A stretch of DNA of 64,000 nucleotides from the NCBI GenBank assembly GCA_018399745.1, contig JAGYNZ010000006.1, positions 28,118-92,117 on the forward strand. Reading direction: 5' to 3'. The position numbers and the translations under genes are program-made. Below are positions 15,613-24,958 of the stretch, one piece after another (within the stretch, counting starts at the first letter, position 1; each line of letters opens with the position of its first letter). The stretch is from Deltaproteobacteria bacterium (lineage in GTDB: Bacteria > Desulfobacterota > Dissulfuribacteria > Dissulfuribacterales > UBA3076). The notes below the pieces were generated by a model that searched no databases, was not told where the DNA came from, and worked only from the letters and a program-made list of their open reading frames with translations.

Positions 15613-16287
15613 TCAGATCCTGATTTTCCCATTATGAAATCTTAGCACTCTGCGATGGGTATTTTCAAAAAGTCTTTCATCGTGAGTTGCAAAAATAATA
15701 GTTGCCCCTCTGGCATTTAATTCTTCCATGAGCATCATTACTTCTTCAGTCCTTTGCAGATCCAGGTTTCCTGTAGGTTCGTCAGCAAGAATTATAGCAG
15801 GTCTATTTACCACCGCTCTAGCAATAGCCACGCGCTGTTGTTCTCCTCCTGATAGCCGCAACGGATACTGACTCATTTTTCCCTTAAGCCCAACCCCTTC
15901 CAATACTTGCATTACTCTTTGTTCTGCCTGCTTCTTCCCTAGACCAATCACTTCCAAACTCAGGGCAACATTATCAAATATGGTACGATTTGAAAGAAGC
16001 TTAAAGTCCTGAAAAATTACACCGATCTTTCTACGCAGATATGGCACCTGGGCATTTGAAAGAGATGAAAGTGCCACACCGTCCACCCATATCTCTCCCG
16101 ATGTTGGACGCTCGGCACAAAAAAGGATGCGTAGCATAGTACTTTTTCCTATACCGCTGGGACCAGTCAGGAAAACGAATTCACCTTTTTCTATCTCCAA
16201 ATCAATGCCGGAAAAAATAACATTTTCTGGCGAATATTTTTTAAAAACATCTTTAAATCGAATAATCGATAACTCAAGAGAGATCAT
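15613..16287 (-). CDS. ftsE: Cell division ATP-binding protein FtsE
   Basis: A 224-residue ABC ATPase. The Walker A is GPSGIGKST, the Q-loop lies in VIFQDFKLL, the signature is LSGGEQQR, the Walker B is ILADEPTG and the switch His is in FATHDER. The [20 protein letters not shown] start and the spacing are typical FtsE. First gene of the ftsE-ftsX-envC operon on the minus strand; the promoter should be in the 16288-16822 gap. The start could also be a few codons further in. Confidence 0.95.
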   Translation of the reverse strand: MISLELSIIRFKDVFKKYSPENVIFSGIDLEIEKGEFVFLTGPSGIGKSTMLRILFCAERPTSGEIWVDGVALSSLSNAQVPYLRRKIGVIFQDFKLLSNRTIFDNVALSLEVIGLGKKQAEQRVMQVLEGVGLKGKMSQYPLRLSGGEQQRVAIARAVVNRPAIILADEPTGNLDLQRTEEVMMLMEELNARGATIIFATHDERLFENTHRRVLRFHNGKIRI

Positions 16288-16822
16288 GGCAAAATATGTA
16301 AAAACCTCTTATGATTCTGATGGAAAACCCATTTTGCCGGGTTTCTTCAATTTTTCAGCCTGCCTGTGCATTAAGCGCACACAGATCACCTGTGCATGCG
16401 ATTAAATAATTTATATTGCCTAAAAATTTTTGCCGGGCATCTCGGCTTTTTTATTAGAATAATGTTTCAGACTTATGCAGTCTATTAAATTATTTGAAAT
16501 ACATTTTGTCAGAATTCTGTTTGGACTTATAAATTTTTTACCAAACAGCCTATTATGCCCCCTTAGTGGCACATAAAAAGTCCCCCAAAGCGAATTTTAT
16601 TGGAGGTACAAAAAAATAGAGGCCTTCTAGTGATTCGAAAACAAAGGGCAGTATAACTTTCAGAGAACCGGCGATCAAGAGTTAAACTTTCATCGCGGAA
16701 ATTTACAGGTTCACAGTTCAAGTTTTGGGATTTTCCTTCATTAAAGTCTTTCAAGACATTGATCCGATAAAGTAGCCAGATAAATATGTTGTGATATTTC
16801 AACAGGAGGTAAATTCTTTTAT
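16288..16822. other. Divergent control region between ftsE and pilT
   Basis: No gene is supported; a 79-codon minus frame (16563-16802) has no family features. Two weak stem-loops followed by T-rich sequence are visible: AAACCC/GGGTTT at 16325-16344, and GCCG/CGGC with TTTTTT at 16432-16452. The right part carries the likely pilT promoter and AGGAGG at 16803-16808. Confidence 0.35.
16759..16786 (+). promoter_or_regulatory. Possible sigma-70 promoter of pilT
   Basis: TTGATC (16759-16764) and TAAATA (16781-16786) are spaced by 16 bases and lie just upstream of the AGGAGG that precedes pilT. The match is modest and was chosen by position. Confidence 0.3.
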
Positions 16823-17908
16823 ATGGCCAGAATAGACGCTTTTTTTAAATTGATGAACGAACAGGGGGCATCTGACCTCCATCTGGCATCGGGATCTCCG
16901 CCCATTTTTCGTATTAGAGGAAGCCTCCAGCGTATAAAATACAAAATATTGGAAAATGATGAATTAAAGGCGATGCTCTATGAAATCGCCGCTGAAAACA
17001 AGATAAAAGTATTTGAAGAAACAGGAGATGTTGACTTTGGATATGAAATTCCAGGTCTTGCAAGATACAGGGCCAATTTTTTTATGCAAAAAAACGGCAT
17101 CGGTGGTGTATTCAGAGAAATTCCAAGTAAAATTTTGACCGCGGAACAACTGGGACTTCCATTTATCATGACAAAGTTGTCGATGCTGCCCAGGGGTCTG
17201 GTATTGGTTACAGGGCCGACTGGAAGTGGGAAATCCACCACCCTTGCAGCAATTATAGATCATGCCAATCGTAATCGTAAGGATCACATCATCACTATAG
17301 AAGACCCTATTGAGTTTGTACACGAAAATAAAGGGTGTCTTGTAAATCACAGGGAGGTTGGTTCCCATACCAGATCATTTGGTACAGCTCTTAAAGGGGC
17401 CCTGCGTGAGGATCCTGACATAATTCTGGTGGGGGAAATGAGAGATTTGGAAACAATTTCTCTGGCCATTGAGGCGGCAATGACCGGCCACCTGGTTATG
17501 GGTACTTTGCACACCATAAGCGCAGCAAAAACTGTAGACAGGATTATTGAAACATTTCCTACCAACCAACAGCCTCAGGTCCGGGCGACCCTTGCTGATG
17601 CGTTGAGGTCTGTGATATCTCAGACCATGTTCAAGCGAATTGATATAAAAGGCAGATGTGTTGCCTTTGAGATCTTGGTTGCCACTCCGGCTGTCAGGAA
17701 CCTTATCCGGGAGGGAAAGACTTATCAGATCCCTTCTTCCATGCAGACAGGCAAAAAATTCGGCATGCAGACATTGGACGATGCCATAATGGATCTCATG
17801 CAAAACGGAAGAATAGACCCTGACGAAGCTTATAACAAGTGCGTTGACAAGGTTAAGTTTAAACCTTTTGCCAAAAGCGCACCCGCTGACTTTACAGAGG
17901 TTGCCTAA
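16823..17908 (+). CDS. pilT: Type IV pilus retraction ATPase PilT
   Basis: A 361-residue hexameric secretion ATPase that depolymerises type IV pili at the inner membrane. The N-terminal ASDLHLASGSPPIFRIRG domain, Walker A GPTGSGKST, Asp box (ITIEDPIEF), Walker B-type EDPDIILVGEMRD and His box TGHLVMGTLHT are present. The C-terminal VRNLIREGKTYQIPSSMQTG matches the AIRNLIRE motif needed for retraction, which separates PilT from PilB. AGGAGG lies 14 bases upstream. The next gene starts one base after the stop. Confidence 0.95.
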   Translation: MARIDAFFKLMNEQGASDLHLASGSPPIFRIRGSLQRIKYKILENDELKAMLYEIAAENKIKVFEETGDVDFGYEIPGLARYRANFFMQKNGIGGVFREIPSKILTAEQLGLPFIMTKLSMLPRGLVLVTGPTGSGKSTTLAAIIDHANRNRKDHIITIEDPIEFVHENKGCLVNHREVGSHTRSFGTALKGALREDPDIILVGEMRDLETISLAIEAAMTGHLVMGTLHTISAAKTVDRIIETFPTNQQPQVRATLADALRSVISQTMFKRIDIKGRCVAFEILVATPAVRNLIREGKTYQIPSSMQTGKKFGMQTLDDAIMDLMQNGRIDPDEAYNKCVDKVKFKPFAKSAPADFTEVA

Positions 17909-17909
17909 G

Positions 17910-19100
17910 ATGAAACAGGCGGACTTGGATAGAATTCTAACCGTTATGCTTAGCGCCCATCCAAGGATATCTGATTTAAACTTTACGGTTGGCCGTCCAT
18001 ATCAAGTAGCCGCAGATGGTAAGCTTCATCCTGTTGTTATGGATCTTGCCACCAGTTACCTTGTCCCCTTTCAGACAGAGCAGCTGGCCCTGACTTTAAT
18101 AAATGACGACCGGCGCCTTTTAGCAGATCTATTTCGGCATGGCTCATGTGACCTATCCTACGTTTTGCCCAATGGTCCCAGATTTCGTGTAAATGTGTTT
18201 TCCCAAAGAGGTAACTATGGCATCGTAATGCGTAAGCTGGAGAGCAAAATCCCGAGCATTAAGGACCTTGGTCTGCCGGATTGCTTCAAGACAATGGCTA
18301 AAGAAAAAAATGGAATCATATTCTTTACGGGTGCCACAGGTACGGGCAAAACTACGTCTCTTGCCGCCATTTTGAATGAAATTAATAATAGAGAACAACT
18401 GCATGTAATTACCCTGGAAGATCCTATTGAATTTGTCCATCCTCATAAAAAGGCCACTTTTAATCAAAGAGAGCTTGGCAAAGACGTTGATGCCTTTGCC
18501 AGCGGATTGAGAGCAGCCCTGCGCCAGGCACCCCACGTGATACTGGTTGGAGAAATCCGTGACAGAGAGACGGTGGATGTGGCCCTTAACGCTGCAGAGA
18601 CAGGCCATCTTGTATTCAGCACTCTTCACACGGTAAGCGCCGGTAACACAATCAATCGTATTTTAGGCATGTATACAACAGAGGAAGAACAACAGATCAG
18701 ATCGCGACTAGCTGATTCGTTACGCTGGGTGGTAGGACAAAGATTGTTGCCTAAAATAAACGGGGGGAGAATCGCCATTTTTGAGATAATGCAGACTAAC
18801 ATCCGTGTCAAGGACTCTATCATAAATGGAGAAAGCGAAGGAAAGACATTTTACGATATCATAGAAAACGGTCAAGCGTATAATATGCAGACCTTTGATC
18901 AGCATATCGTAAGGCTCTTCGAACAAGGCCTGATCGAAGAGGATACATCTTTGGCATACGCCAGCAATCGCGCAAGCGCTCGTCGGGGTATTGATATGAT
19001 CAAGAGTCGGAGAGGCGAGAAGACATCTGATATCGATGGATTGAGCATAGATGTCGATTGGGACAATGAACCCAAGGATCTTTTCGAGTCCAGGAGATAA
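17910..19100 (+). CDS. PilT/PilU-type twitching motility ATPase
   Basis: A 396-residue paralogue of the preceding gene. Walker A is GATGTGKTT, with the ITLEDPIEF Asp box, ILVGEIRDRET and TGHLVFSTLHT. The N-terminal ASDLH motif is changed to ISDLNF and the C-terminal part (KTFYDIIENGQAYNMQTFDQ) resembles PilU rather than PilT, so a retraction co-ATPase is likely. The ATG at 17910 is one base after the pilT stop; a longer frame reaching into pilT is discounted. Core pilus genes (pilA, pilB, pilC, pilQ) are not in this window. Confidence 0.88.
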   Translation: MKQADLDRILTVMLSAHPRISDLNFTVGRPYQVAADGKLHPVVMDLATSYLVPFQTEQLALTLINDDRRLLADLFRHGSCDLSYVLPNGPRFRVNVFSQRGNYGIVMRKLESKIPSIKDLGLPDCFKTMAKEKNGIIFFTGATGTGKTTSLAAILNEINNREQLHVITLEDPIEFVHPHKKATFNQRELGKDVDAFASGLRAALRQAPHVILVGEIRDRETVDVALNAAETGHLVFSTLHTVSAGNTINRILGMYTTEEEQQIRSRLADSLRWVVGQRLLPKINGGRIAIFEIMQTNIRVKDSIINGESEGKTFYDIIENGQAYNMQTFDQHIVRLFEQGLIEEDTSLAYASNRASARRGIDMIKSRRGEKTSDIDGLSIDVDWDNEPKDLFESRR

Positions 19101-19104
19101 TAAA

Positions 19105-19740
19105 GTGGATATAATTTGTACCGGCTGTAACAGACACTACAAAATAGCTGAAGAAAAGTTACCCTCAAGCAGAGTAGCATCTTTTACATGCCCAAACTGT
19201 AAGAAACGAATAAAAATTGAGGTCCCTTCCAATAGAATTGCGGTATCTATAGGTGAAAAGCCCTACACTACTGATTCGCAAGGCTTTGAATCTTTTGAGC
19301 CTGGCACCAAGACAGCACTTGTCTATTGTCCTGAGACCCAATTAAAGAAACAGTTACAAAAAGAACTGACCGGTCTGGGGTATGAGGTGAGATTTATCAA
19401 TAAACAAAATGATATCATATCCAGGTTTAGATATCACTTATATGATTTTATTCTTTTATATCAAAATGGACCTGAAGCAAAAGACGATCTCACAAATATA
19501 CAGGAATATGTAAACTCTCTTCTTATGGACATACGCAGAAAAATCTTCGTGGCCCATGTTCATCCTGGGGGAAATCGTCTTGACTCCGCACAGGCCTTTT
19601 CAATGGGATCAGATTTAACATTAAGTCACCCTGACATAGGAAATCTTTCGCAAATTATCCCCTCGGCCTTGGAGGCCAAAGAAATAAATTACAAGGTCTT
19701 TTTTGAATGCAAGGCCAAGGTGGAAGAGGAGATGTTTTAG
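19105..19740 (+). CDS. Zinc-ribbon protein with a receiver-like domain
   Basis: Starts at GTG 19105 with AGGAG upstream, four bases after the pilU-like stop, so it belongs to the pilT operon. The 211-residue product opens with a CxxC-x(n)-CxxC zinc ribbon (IICTGCNRHYKI, then FTCPNCKKRIKIE) of the MJ0042 finger type often found in deltaproteobacterial regulators. Residues about 65-200 (TALVYCPETQLKKQLQKELT then GLGYEVRF, DFILLYQN) follow the alternating pattern of a response-regulator receiver fold without an evident phospho-acceptor Asp. Its role is unknown; location suggests pilus control. Confidence 0.65.
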   Translation: MDIICTGCNRHYKIAEEKLPSSRVASFTCPNCKKRIKIEVPSNRIAVSIGEKPYTTDSQGFESFEPGTKTALVYCPETQLKKQLQKELTGLGYEVRFINKQNDIISRFRYHLYDFILLYQNGPEAKDDLTNIQEYVNSLLMDIRRKIFVAHVHPGGNRLDSAQAFSMGSDLTLSHPDIGNLSQIIPSALEAKEINYKVFFECKAKVEEEMF

Positions 19741-20073
19741 TACTAAAGCTAATAAATAAAGTATACGGCAGGGCATTAAAGATTTATATAATATTACTTT
19801 CTCATTGGAACTTCCAATCCTATTATTCTCTCTACAATACATAGGCCAGCGCATCTGCATAAATCAGATCGCTGCATAGACCGGTATCAGAAACGCCAAC
19901 ATTCCATATCTTTAGATGCCTTTAAATTTAGGCATTTGAATACCCTTCACTTGAATTTGTCGTGTCTTATATTAAGCTGATTTATAAAATTTGATTATTT
20001 GCTTAACGTTCACGGATTGAAACTTGAAATTGAGGACCCTGTGGATAGGCCCTCACCGCAGAAAAGGTGCATA
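19741..20073. other. Intergenic stretch before the superoxide dismutase gene
   Basis: No gene or RNA is recognised. A 12-base palindrome-like TTTAGTACTAAA covers the preceding stop codon (about 19736-19747). Confidence 0.3.
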
Positions 20074-20796
20074 ATGGACGAACATAACCTTGACCGTCGC
20101 AGCTTTTTACGAGGATTAGCCGGCGCCGCAGTCATGGCGGCTGGACTTTCAGAGGCCTCAGCAGAAGAGCCGCCAGCGACGACGATAAAGGCCGGGCAAA
20201 ATACAGTTACTTCAGATATCCAAAAATATAGGGGTTTAATTGGAGCGCTTAGGGGATTCTCCGCAACGATTATTCGGGAACATCTGGCCCTTCTTGAAAG
20301 ATATCGCCAGAAATTCTCTGAGGTGGAGTCCAGTAATCGGACAATTGATCTCGCTTCAGCCAATCCCCTCTCCTGCAGATGGCGCGATCACGTCATGGCA
20401 TGGGTCGAACTGCGCAACTCAGTCAGACTTCATGAATTGTATTTTGACGCATTGACACCTAAAAGTGTCAAACCAGACCAAAAAATCGCCAAGGCCCTGC
20501 AGGAATCATACGGTTCCTTTGATCAGTGGTGGATAAAATTCAGGGCCACTGCTCTGGCAGTCAGGGCCTGGGGAGTACTTGCGTGGGACAATCAAGTAAG
20601 ACGACCTGTAATTTTCGGGCTGGACAATGACTCAGAATGGCCCGTGGGGCTTGATCCACTGCTTGTCGTAGATATGGCTGAACATGCATACGTACTTGAT
20701 TTTATAGGACAACCAATAGCTTATCTGGATGCCTGGCTGGCAAGAGTTAACTGGTTGGTTGTAGAGTCCAGGCTGGTAAGTGCCTCAGAAAAATGA
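20074..20796 (+). CDS. Tat-exported Fe/Mn superoxide dismutase
   Basis: A 240-residue Fe/Mn-type superoxide dismutase with a twin-arginine leader: Arg8-Arg9 in DRRSFLRG followed by a hydrophobic AGAAVMAAGLSEASA, so the folded, metal-loaded enzyme would cross by Tat. SOD features are RLHELYFDALTP (second metal His), ESYGSFDQWW.., and VVDMAEHAYVLDF with the Asp and His ligands. The first ligand region (IIREHLALLERY) has one His where classical enzymes have HH..HH, so its exact alignment is uncertain and activity is not guaranteed. The ATG at 20074 has AAGGTG upstream. An extracytoplasmic SOD fits an anaerobe meeting oxygen. Confidence 0.85.
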   Translation: MDEHNLDRRSFLRGLAGAAVMAAGLSEASAEEPPATTIKAGQNTVTSDIQKYRGLIGALRGFSATIIREHLALLERYRQKFSEVESSNRTIDLASANPLSCRWRDHVMAWVELRNSVRLHELYFDALTPKSVKPDQKIAKALQESYGSFDQWWIKFRATALAVRAWGVLAWDNQVRRPVIFGLDNDSEWPVGLDPLLVVDMAEHAYVLDFIGQPIAYLDAWLARVNWLVVESRLVSASEK

Positions 20797-21107
20797 TAGC
20801 AACGTGACATACGCATTATATCGGTTTATGTTCTAATCATGCGTTATAAAATGAACTTATCGTCCCTCAGACGAACTTAACAAAAAACTCTCACACGGAT
20901 TTCCCGGCTCCATACATTGCCATCATTACAGTCCTTGTCTAGAATGGAAAACCCTGCGCTATCGAGTTAAATATGACCCAGATTTTAGAAGAATATTCTT
21001 ACATAATATATTATTCATAAATTTGAAAAAATCTTAATAATCTGAGTCTATCTGAAATTCTGATTGCTTTTAAGTTGAGGGCCTCAGAATTGACAAGGAG
21101 GTTGGTG
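20797..21107. other. Intergenic stretch upstream of galU
   Basis: AT-rich sequence without a recognisable gene. It ends with AAGGAGG, seven bases before the galU ATG. No promoter match is convincing. Confidence 0.3.
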
Positions 21108-21983
21108 ATGAATGTTAGAAAGGCAGTAGTCCCGGTAGCAGGCCTCGGTACGAGATTTTTACCCGCCACAAAGGCCATCCCCAAGGAAATGCTGACTGTG
21201 GTGGATCGCCCAACCATTCAATATATTGTGGAAGAGATAGTTGCATCCGGCATAAAAGAGGTAGTTCTGGTAACCGCCTCCGGAAAGGCAGCTATTGAAA
21301 ACCATTTTGACTATTCCTTTGAACTTGAAACTTTTTTAGCCCAAAAGGGTAAGATGGATCTCCTCAGGGAGGTTCGACATATTTCAGGTCTTATCGAGGT
21401 TGTTTCGATCCGGCAGAAAGAGCCTCTGGGCCTTGGACACGCTATAAAAGTCACAGAACCGGTAATAGGCAATGAGCCATTTGTGGTCGTGCTCGGTGAC
21501 GACATGGTAGATGCAACGGTTCCATGTGTTTTCCAAATGCTAAAGGTATTTGATAAATTTCAGAAATCTGTTGTTGCCATACAAAAGGTCCCTTTGGACG
21601 AAGCTCACAGATACGGGATAGTAGAGGGTGAAGAAGTGGCAGAAGGGGTCTATAAAGTAGAGAGGCTGATTGAAAAGCCTTTTCCTGGTACCTCAAAATC
21701 CGACCTCGCCATAATCGGCCGGTATGTATTAAGCCCTGAGATATATAGTTGCCTTAAAAGGACTCTTCCAGGTGTGGGCGGTGAGATCCAGCTAACGGAT
21801 GCCTTGGACTGTCTCAGAAAAGAACAGGGGCTCTATGCCTATAAGTTCAAGGGCAATAGATATGATGCTGGAGACAAAATGGGATACCTCCAGGCTACTG
21901 TGAATTATGCCCTTGCACATCCGGATCTTGCTGAAAGATTCAAGTTGTATCTTCAAAAACTGGTCGCCAGTCTGGATGAATGA
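21108..21983 (+). CDS. galU: UTP-glucose-1-phosphate uridylyltransferase
   Basis: A 291-residue enzyme making UDP-glucose for envelope sugars. It shows VRKAVVPVAGLGTRFLPATK (nucleotide-binding GXGTRXLPXTK), KEMLTVVDRPTIQYIVEE, LGLGHAI, VVVLGDDMV with the metal-binding Asp, and IQLTDAL. Length is normal for bacterial GalU. The start at 21108 has a strong AAGGAGG. Its last codons overlap the priA start by eight bases. Confidence 0.96.
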   Translation: MNVRKAVVPVAGLGTRFLPATKAIPKEMLTVVDRPTIQYIVEEIVASGIKEVVLVTASGKAAIENHFDYSFELETFLAQKGKMDLLREVRHISGLIEVVSIRQKEPLGLGHAIKVTEPVIGNEPFVVVLGDDMVDATVPCVFQMLKVFDKFQKSVVAIQKVPLDEAHRYGIVEGEEVAEGVYKVERLIEKPFPGTSKSDLAIIGRYVLSPEIYSCLKRTLPGVGGEIQLTDALDCLRKEQGLYAYKFKGNRYDAGDKMGYLQATVNYALAHPDLAERFKLYLQKLVASLDE

Positions 21984-24138
21984 GGAATATTCTTCCATAA
22001 CAAGGGACAAAACAACTCTTGAGCTCAATTCCCAGGGCGGCGATCGACTTATAGATGTTGCAGTGCCCCTACCCATATATACGGTCCTTACTTACATATT
22101 ATCAGGACATAGTATTTGCCCCCTTAAAGGTGCTCGGGTCCTGGTTCCTGTAGGTCGCAGAAACATGGTCGGCGTGGCATGGGGAACCCCCACAGAAAAG
22201 CCACCTTCTGTGAATTTAAAAAGCGTCAAAAGGATACTTGATAAACGACCTCTTTTACCTGAATCCCTTATCAGTTTTCTTGAATGGACCTCATCATATT
22301 ATTTCTATCCTATAGGACAGGTGATAGCCGAGGCATTGCCTCCTGGACTTCTATCCGCTCGTAATCGACGTATAGACAAAATAAATGGCGGTTTGCCAAA
22401 TAGCAGGGACTGCCGACCGGAGTTTCTGCCGTGGTCGACCGAGAGTTCTTGGCAACTCACCGAAGAGCAGGAGATTGTGTTTAACGCCGTTTGTAACGCC
22501 CTTGCCACCAAGTCTTATCACCCTATACTTGTACACGGAGTGACCGGAAGCGGGAAGACAGAGGTCTATCTTCAGGCCGCCAAACAGTGCGTCGGACAAA
22601 ACCGAAGCGTTTTGATACTGGTGCCTGAGATTGCCATGACAACCCAGATAGCGGGATGGTTCATTTCCAGATTCCGTGATGAGGTAACAGTGCTCCACAG
22701 CGGTCTGACAGAGGCCCAAAGACGTGATCAATGGTTTAGGATTAAAAAGGGGGAAAGCAGAATAGTTATCGGGACCCGATCTGCGATTTTTGCGCCTTTA
22801 CATAATATTGGTCTTATTATAGTAGATGAAGAACACGATCCATCGTATAAACAGTCTGAAAAATTCCGATATCAGGCAAGAGATATGGCCTTATTACGTG
22901 GCCGCATGTCAGACGCAACAGTGATTCTGGGATCTGCCACGCCTTCCGTTTCAAGTTTTAATAACGCCATTTCAGGCAGGTATCAGCTTATTACCATGGG
23001 GAAAAGAGTAGCAAAAAGGTCTCTTCCAAGCGTAGTAGTAGTGGATCGCAGAAAAAAGGGGGAAAAAGAGCAACAGCATAAATCAGAAACAATAAGACCA
23101 GAATGGCTCTCAAAAGAACTTCAAGAGGCGATTAAAGCTACCTTGGCAAAAGGGGAGCAAGTCCTGCTGTTTCTCAACAGGCGTGGTTTTGCAACGTACG
23201 TCTTTTGTCCTGATTGCGGATATGTGTTCAGGTGTCCCCACTGTGAGGTCACACTTACCTGGCATCGCAGCGATAAAAGAACAAACAGTGAAAAAGATGG
23301 GGTGCTTCGCTGCCATTATTGTGGGATGGAATCGACTGCTCTACCTGTCTGCCCGGAATGTATGGGACAGTCGGTCAAGGCCTTTGGCTATGGCACTGAA
23401 AAAATCGCGGCCGACCTTCAAGAGATTTTTCCAAATGCCAGGATTGCACGGCTGGATAGGGATACAGTAAAAGCCCGAAGGCATATGGAAAAAATTGTGC
23501 TCGATTTTAGGAATGGAGATCTTGATATACTTGTGGGTACTCAGATGATAACCAAAGGTCATGACTTCCCCTGTCTTACACTTGTAGGTATATTATGTGC
23601 AGATTTATCCCTGAATTTTCCCGAATATCATGCAACTGAAAGGACTTTCCAGCTCCTCGCCCAGGTGGCGGGCAGAGCAGGACGAGGGGAACAGCCCGGC
23701 CGTGTTATAATTCAGACGTGGTTGCCGAATCACTTTGTTCTGGACTGTGCGACCACCCATGACTTCAACGCCTTTTATCAAAAGGAATCAAAGCTTAGAA
23801 AGACTTTGGGATATCCGCCTTTTGGACGATTGATTAATCTTCGCTTTTCCGGCCGGAAAAAGGCCCAAGTCTGCGATACTGCAGGTAACATTGCGAAACT
23901 GGCAAAGAAACTTGCAGCAGGCATCAAGGGCGATGGGGGCTCTCACGTTGAAGTCCTGGGACCGGCTCCATCACCAAGAGCAAAAATCAAAGACCGCTAT
24001 AGATGGCAGATACTTTTAAAGTCATCCTCACTTTCGAAACTAAGGGCACTCTGCACTATTCTATTATCAAGAAAAGCGGAGATTGTACCATCCAGCGTAA
24101 GAATGGAAGTGGATGTGGATCCGCATAGTCTGCTCTGA
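21976..24138 (+). CDS. priA: Primosomal replication helicase PriA
   Basis: A 720-residue 3'-5' superfamily 2 helicase that restarts stalled forks. The N-terminal DNA-binding domain (DVAVPLPIYTVLTY, PVGRRNMVGV) precedes Walker A GVTGSGKTEVYL, DEEH Walker B, and GSATPS. The Cys pairs that bind two zinc ions are CPDCGYVFRCPHC and CHYCG..CPEC, followed by GTQMITKGHDFP and VAGRAGRG. All motifs are intact. I chose ATG 21976, overlapping the galU stop; an earlier in-frame start at 21907 would add 23 atypical residues. Confidence 0.96.
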   Translation: MNEEYSSITRDKTTLELNSQGGDRLIDVAVPLPIYTVLTYILSGHSICPLKGARVLVPVGRRNMVGVAWGTPTEKPPSVNLKSVKRILDKRPLLPESLISFLEWTSSYYFYPIGQVIAEALPPGLLSARNRRIDKINGGLPNSRDCRPEFLPWSTESSWQLTEEQEIVFNAVCNALATKSYHPILVHGVTGSGKTEVYLQAAKQCVGQNRSVLILVPEIAMTTQIAGWFISRFRDEVTVLHSGLTEAQRRDQWFRIKKGESRIVIGTRSAIFAPLHNIGLIIVDEEHDPSYKQSEKFRYQARDMALLRGRMSDATVILGSATPSVSSFNNAISGRYQLITMGKRVAKRSLPSVVVVDRRKKGEKEQQHKSETIRPEWLSKELQEAIKATLAKGEQVLLFLNRRGFATYVFCPDCGYVFRCPHCEVTLTWHRSDKRTNSEKDGVLRCHYCGMESTALPVCPECMGQSVKAFGYGTEKIAADLQEIFPNARIARLDRDTVKARRHMEKIVLDFRNGDLDILVGTQMITKGHDFPCLTLVGILCADLSLNFPEYHATERTFQLLAQVAGRAGRGEQPGRVIIQTWLPNHFVLDCATTHDFNAFYQKESKLRKTLGYPPFGRLINLRFSGRKKAQVCDTAGNIAKLAKKLAAGIKGDGGSHVEVLGPAPSPRAKIKDRYRWQILLKSSSLSKLRALCTILLSRKAEIVPSSVRMEVDVDPHSLL

Positions 24139-24207
24139 TTATCATTGTCATATCTGAGGTAACTCACATCCTATAATAAGATTTGACAAACCATCGAAGT
24201 GCATGCC

Positions 24208-24900
24208 CTACTTTTGGGCCCGTTCCAAGACCCTCCTGCTGTAAGGGCCACAGTTAATAAGAAGATCCATAGCCGACAGATCCTTGATAAATTCCCCCCA
24301 GAGTTGAGGATAGACAGGACTGTGGTAGTCAAGCCAATGGACAGTGATACCTGCATCCCTTAGCAGGGAAATGTCGATCCTACCCTTCCCTGCCCTGGGG
24401 GCCATCAGTTCACTCGCACCCAGTTTTTCGGCAATGGCAACCAGAAGACCTGTTCCCTTGGCCTTGACGCCTATCTCTGACTGAAGCAGGTAAGAGCTAT
24501 GCAAATCAATATAGCGAAAAATGTAGTCAATGCCTGCCATGTTCCAGTAAAGCAACTTTTCAGGCGCTCTGGTATAGAGTTGCTCAAAGAAAGCAAAGTG
24601 TTCCTGAAAGAACGGGGCGTTCTTATAACAGTGCTTCAGTGTCATCAGGTGCTTACGCCGCCAACCGTGTGCATCCAAGACCCGGACCCGGTCAATGGGC
24701 TGGAGGCCCTGTCCCTTTTTGACCACCGGAATAGTAAACCAAACTGGCCCGCTCATGCACTTTAAGCGGTTCCGGTTGATCCAGGAAAATCCCCTTGGAT
24801 ACTGAACCAGATCCAGGAACACCAGTGCGTCTACTTGCATTGCCTTGTAAATCAGGCCTGGCCAAGGCAAAAAAGTCGGTTGGTGGACTGCAAATCTCAT
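24208..24900 (-). CDS. WbqC-family protein
   Basis: A 230-residue protein of the WbqC-like family, marked by VHQPTFLPWPGLIYKAMQVD at the start (the QPxYxPWxG signature), LVQYPRGFSWINRNR, and late PQLWGEFIKDLSAMDLLINC. Family members sit in glycan and O-antigen loci; biochemical function is not firmly known. It begins where a 16-codon reading frame with a good ribosome binding site ends (ATGA overlap), so its translation may be coupled. It runs downstream of the flavodoxin/ArsC-like gene and converges on priA. Confidence 0.82.
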   Translation of the reverse strand: MRFAVHQPTFLPWPGLIYKAMQVDALVFLDLVQYPRGFSWINRNRLKCMSGPVWFTIPVVKKGQGLQPIDRVRVLDAHGWRRKHLMTLKHCYKNAPFFQEHFAFFEQLYTRAPEKLLYWNMAGIDYIFRYIDLHSSYLLQSEIGVKAKGTGLLVAIAEKLGASELMAPRAGKGRIDISLLRDAGITVHWLDYHSPVYPQLWGEFIKDLSAMDLLINCGPYSRRVLERAQK

Positions 24901-24947
24901 TGCTCGATCTTGTAAAAACCCATCCTTCCACTTGGATAGATTTTCAT
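24897..24947 (-). CDS. Possible 16-codon leader peptide upstream of the WbqC-type gene
   Basis: ATG at 24947-24945, six bases after AAGGAGC, reads MKIYPSGRMGFYKIEQ and stops at TGA 24899-24897, overlapping the ATG of the WbqC-type gene as ATGA. The main gene lacks its own Shine-Dalgarno. It may be a coupling leader, or the mark of a frame error that split the true N-terminus. No homology is claimed. Confidence 0.4.
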   Translation of the reverse strand: MKIYPSGRMGFYKIEQ

Positions 24948-24958
24948 TTGGTGCTCCT

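Noticed and set aside
16563..16802. 79-codon minus-strand frame in the ftsE-pilT gap
   Set aside because: No start signal or family features; the region holds the pilT promoter area.
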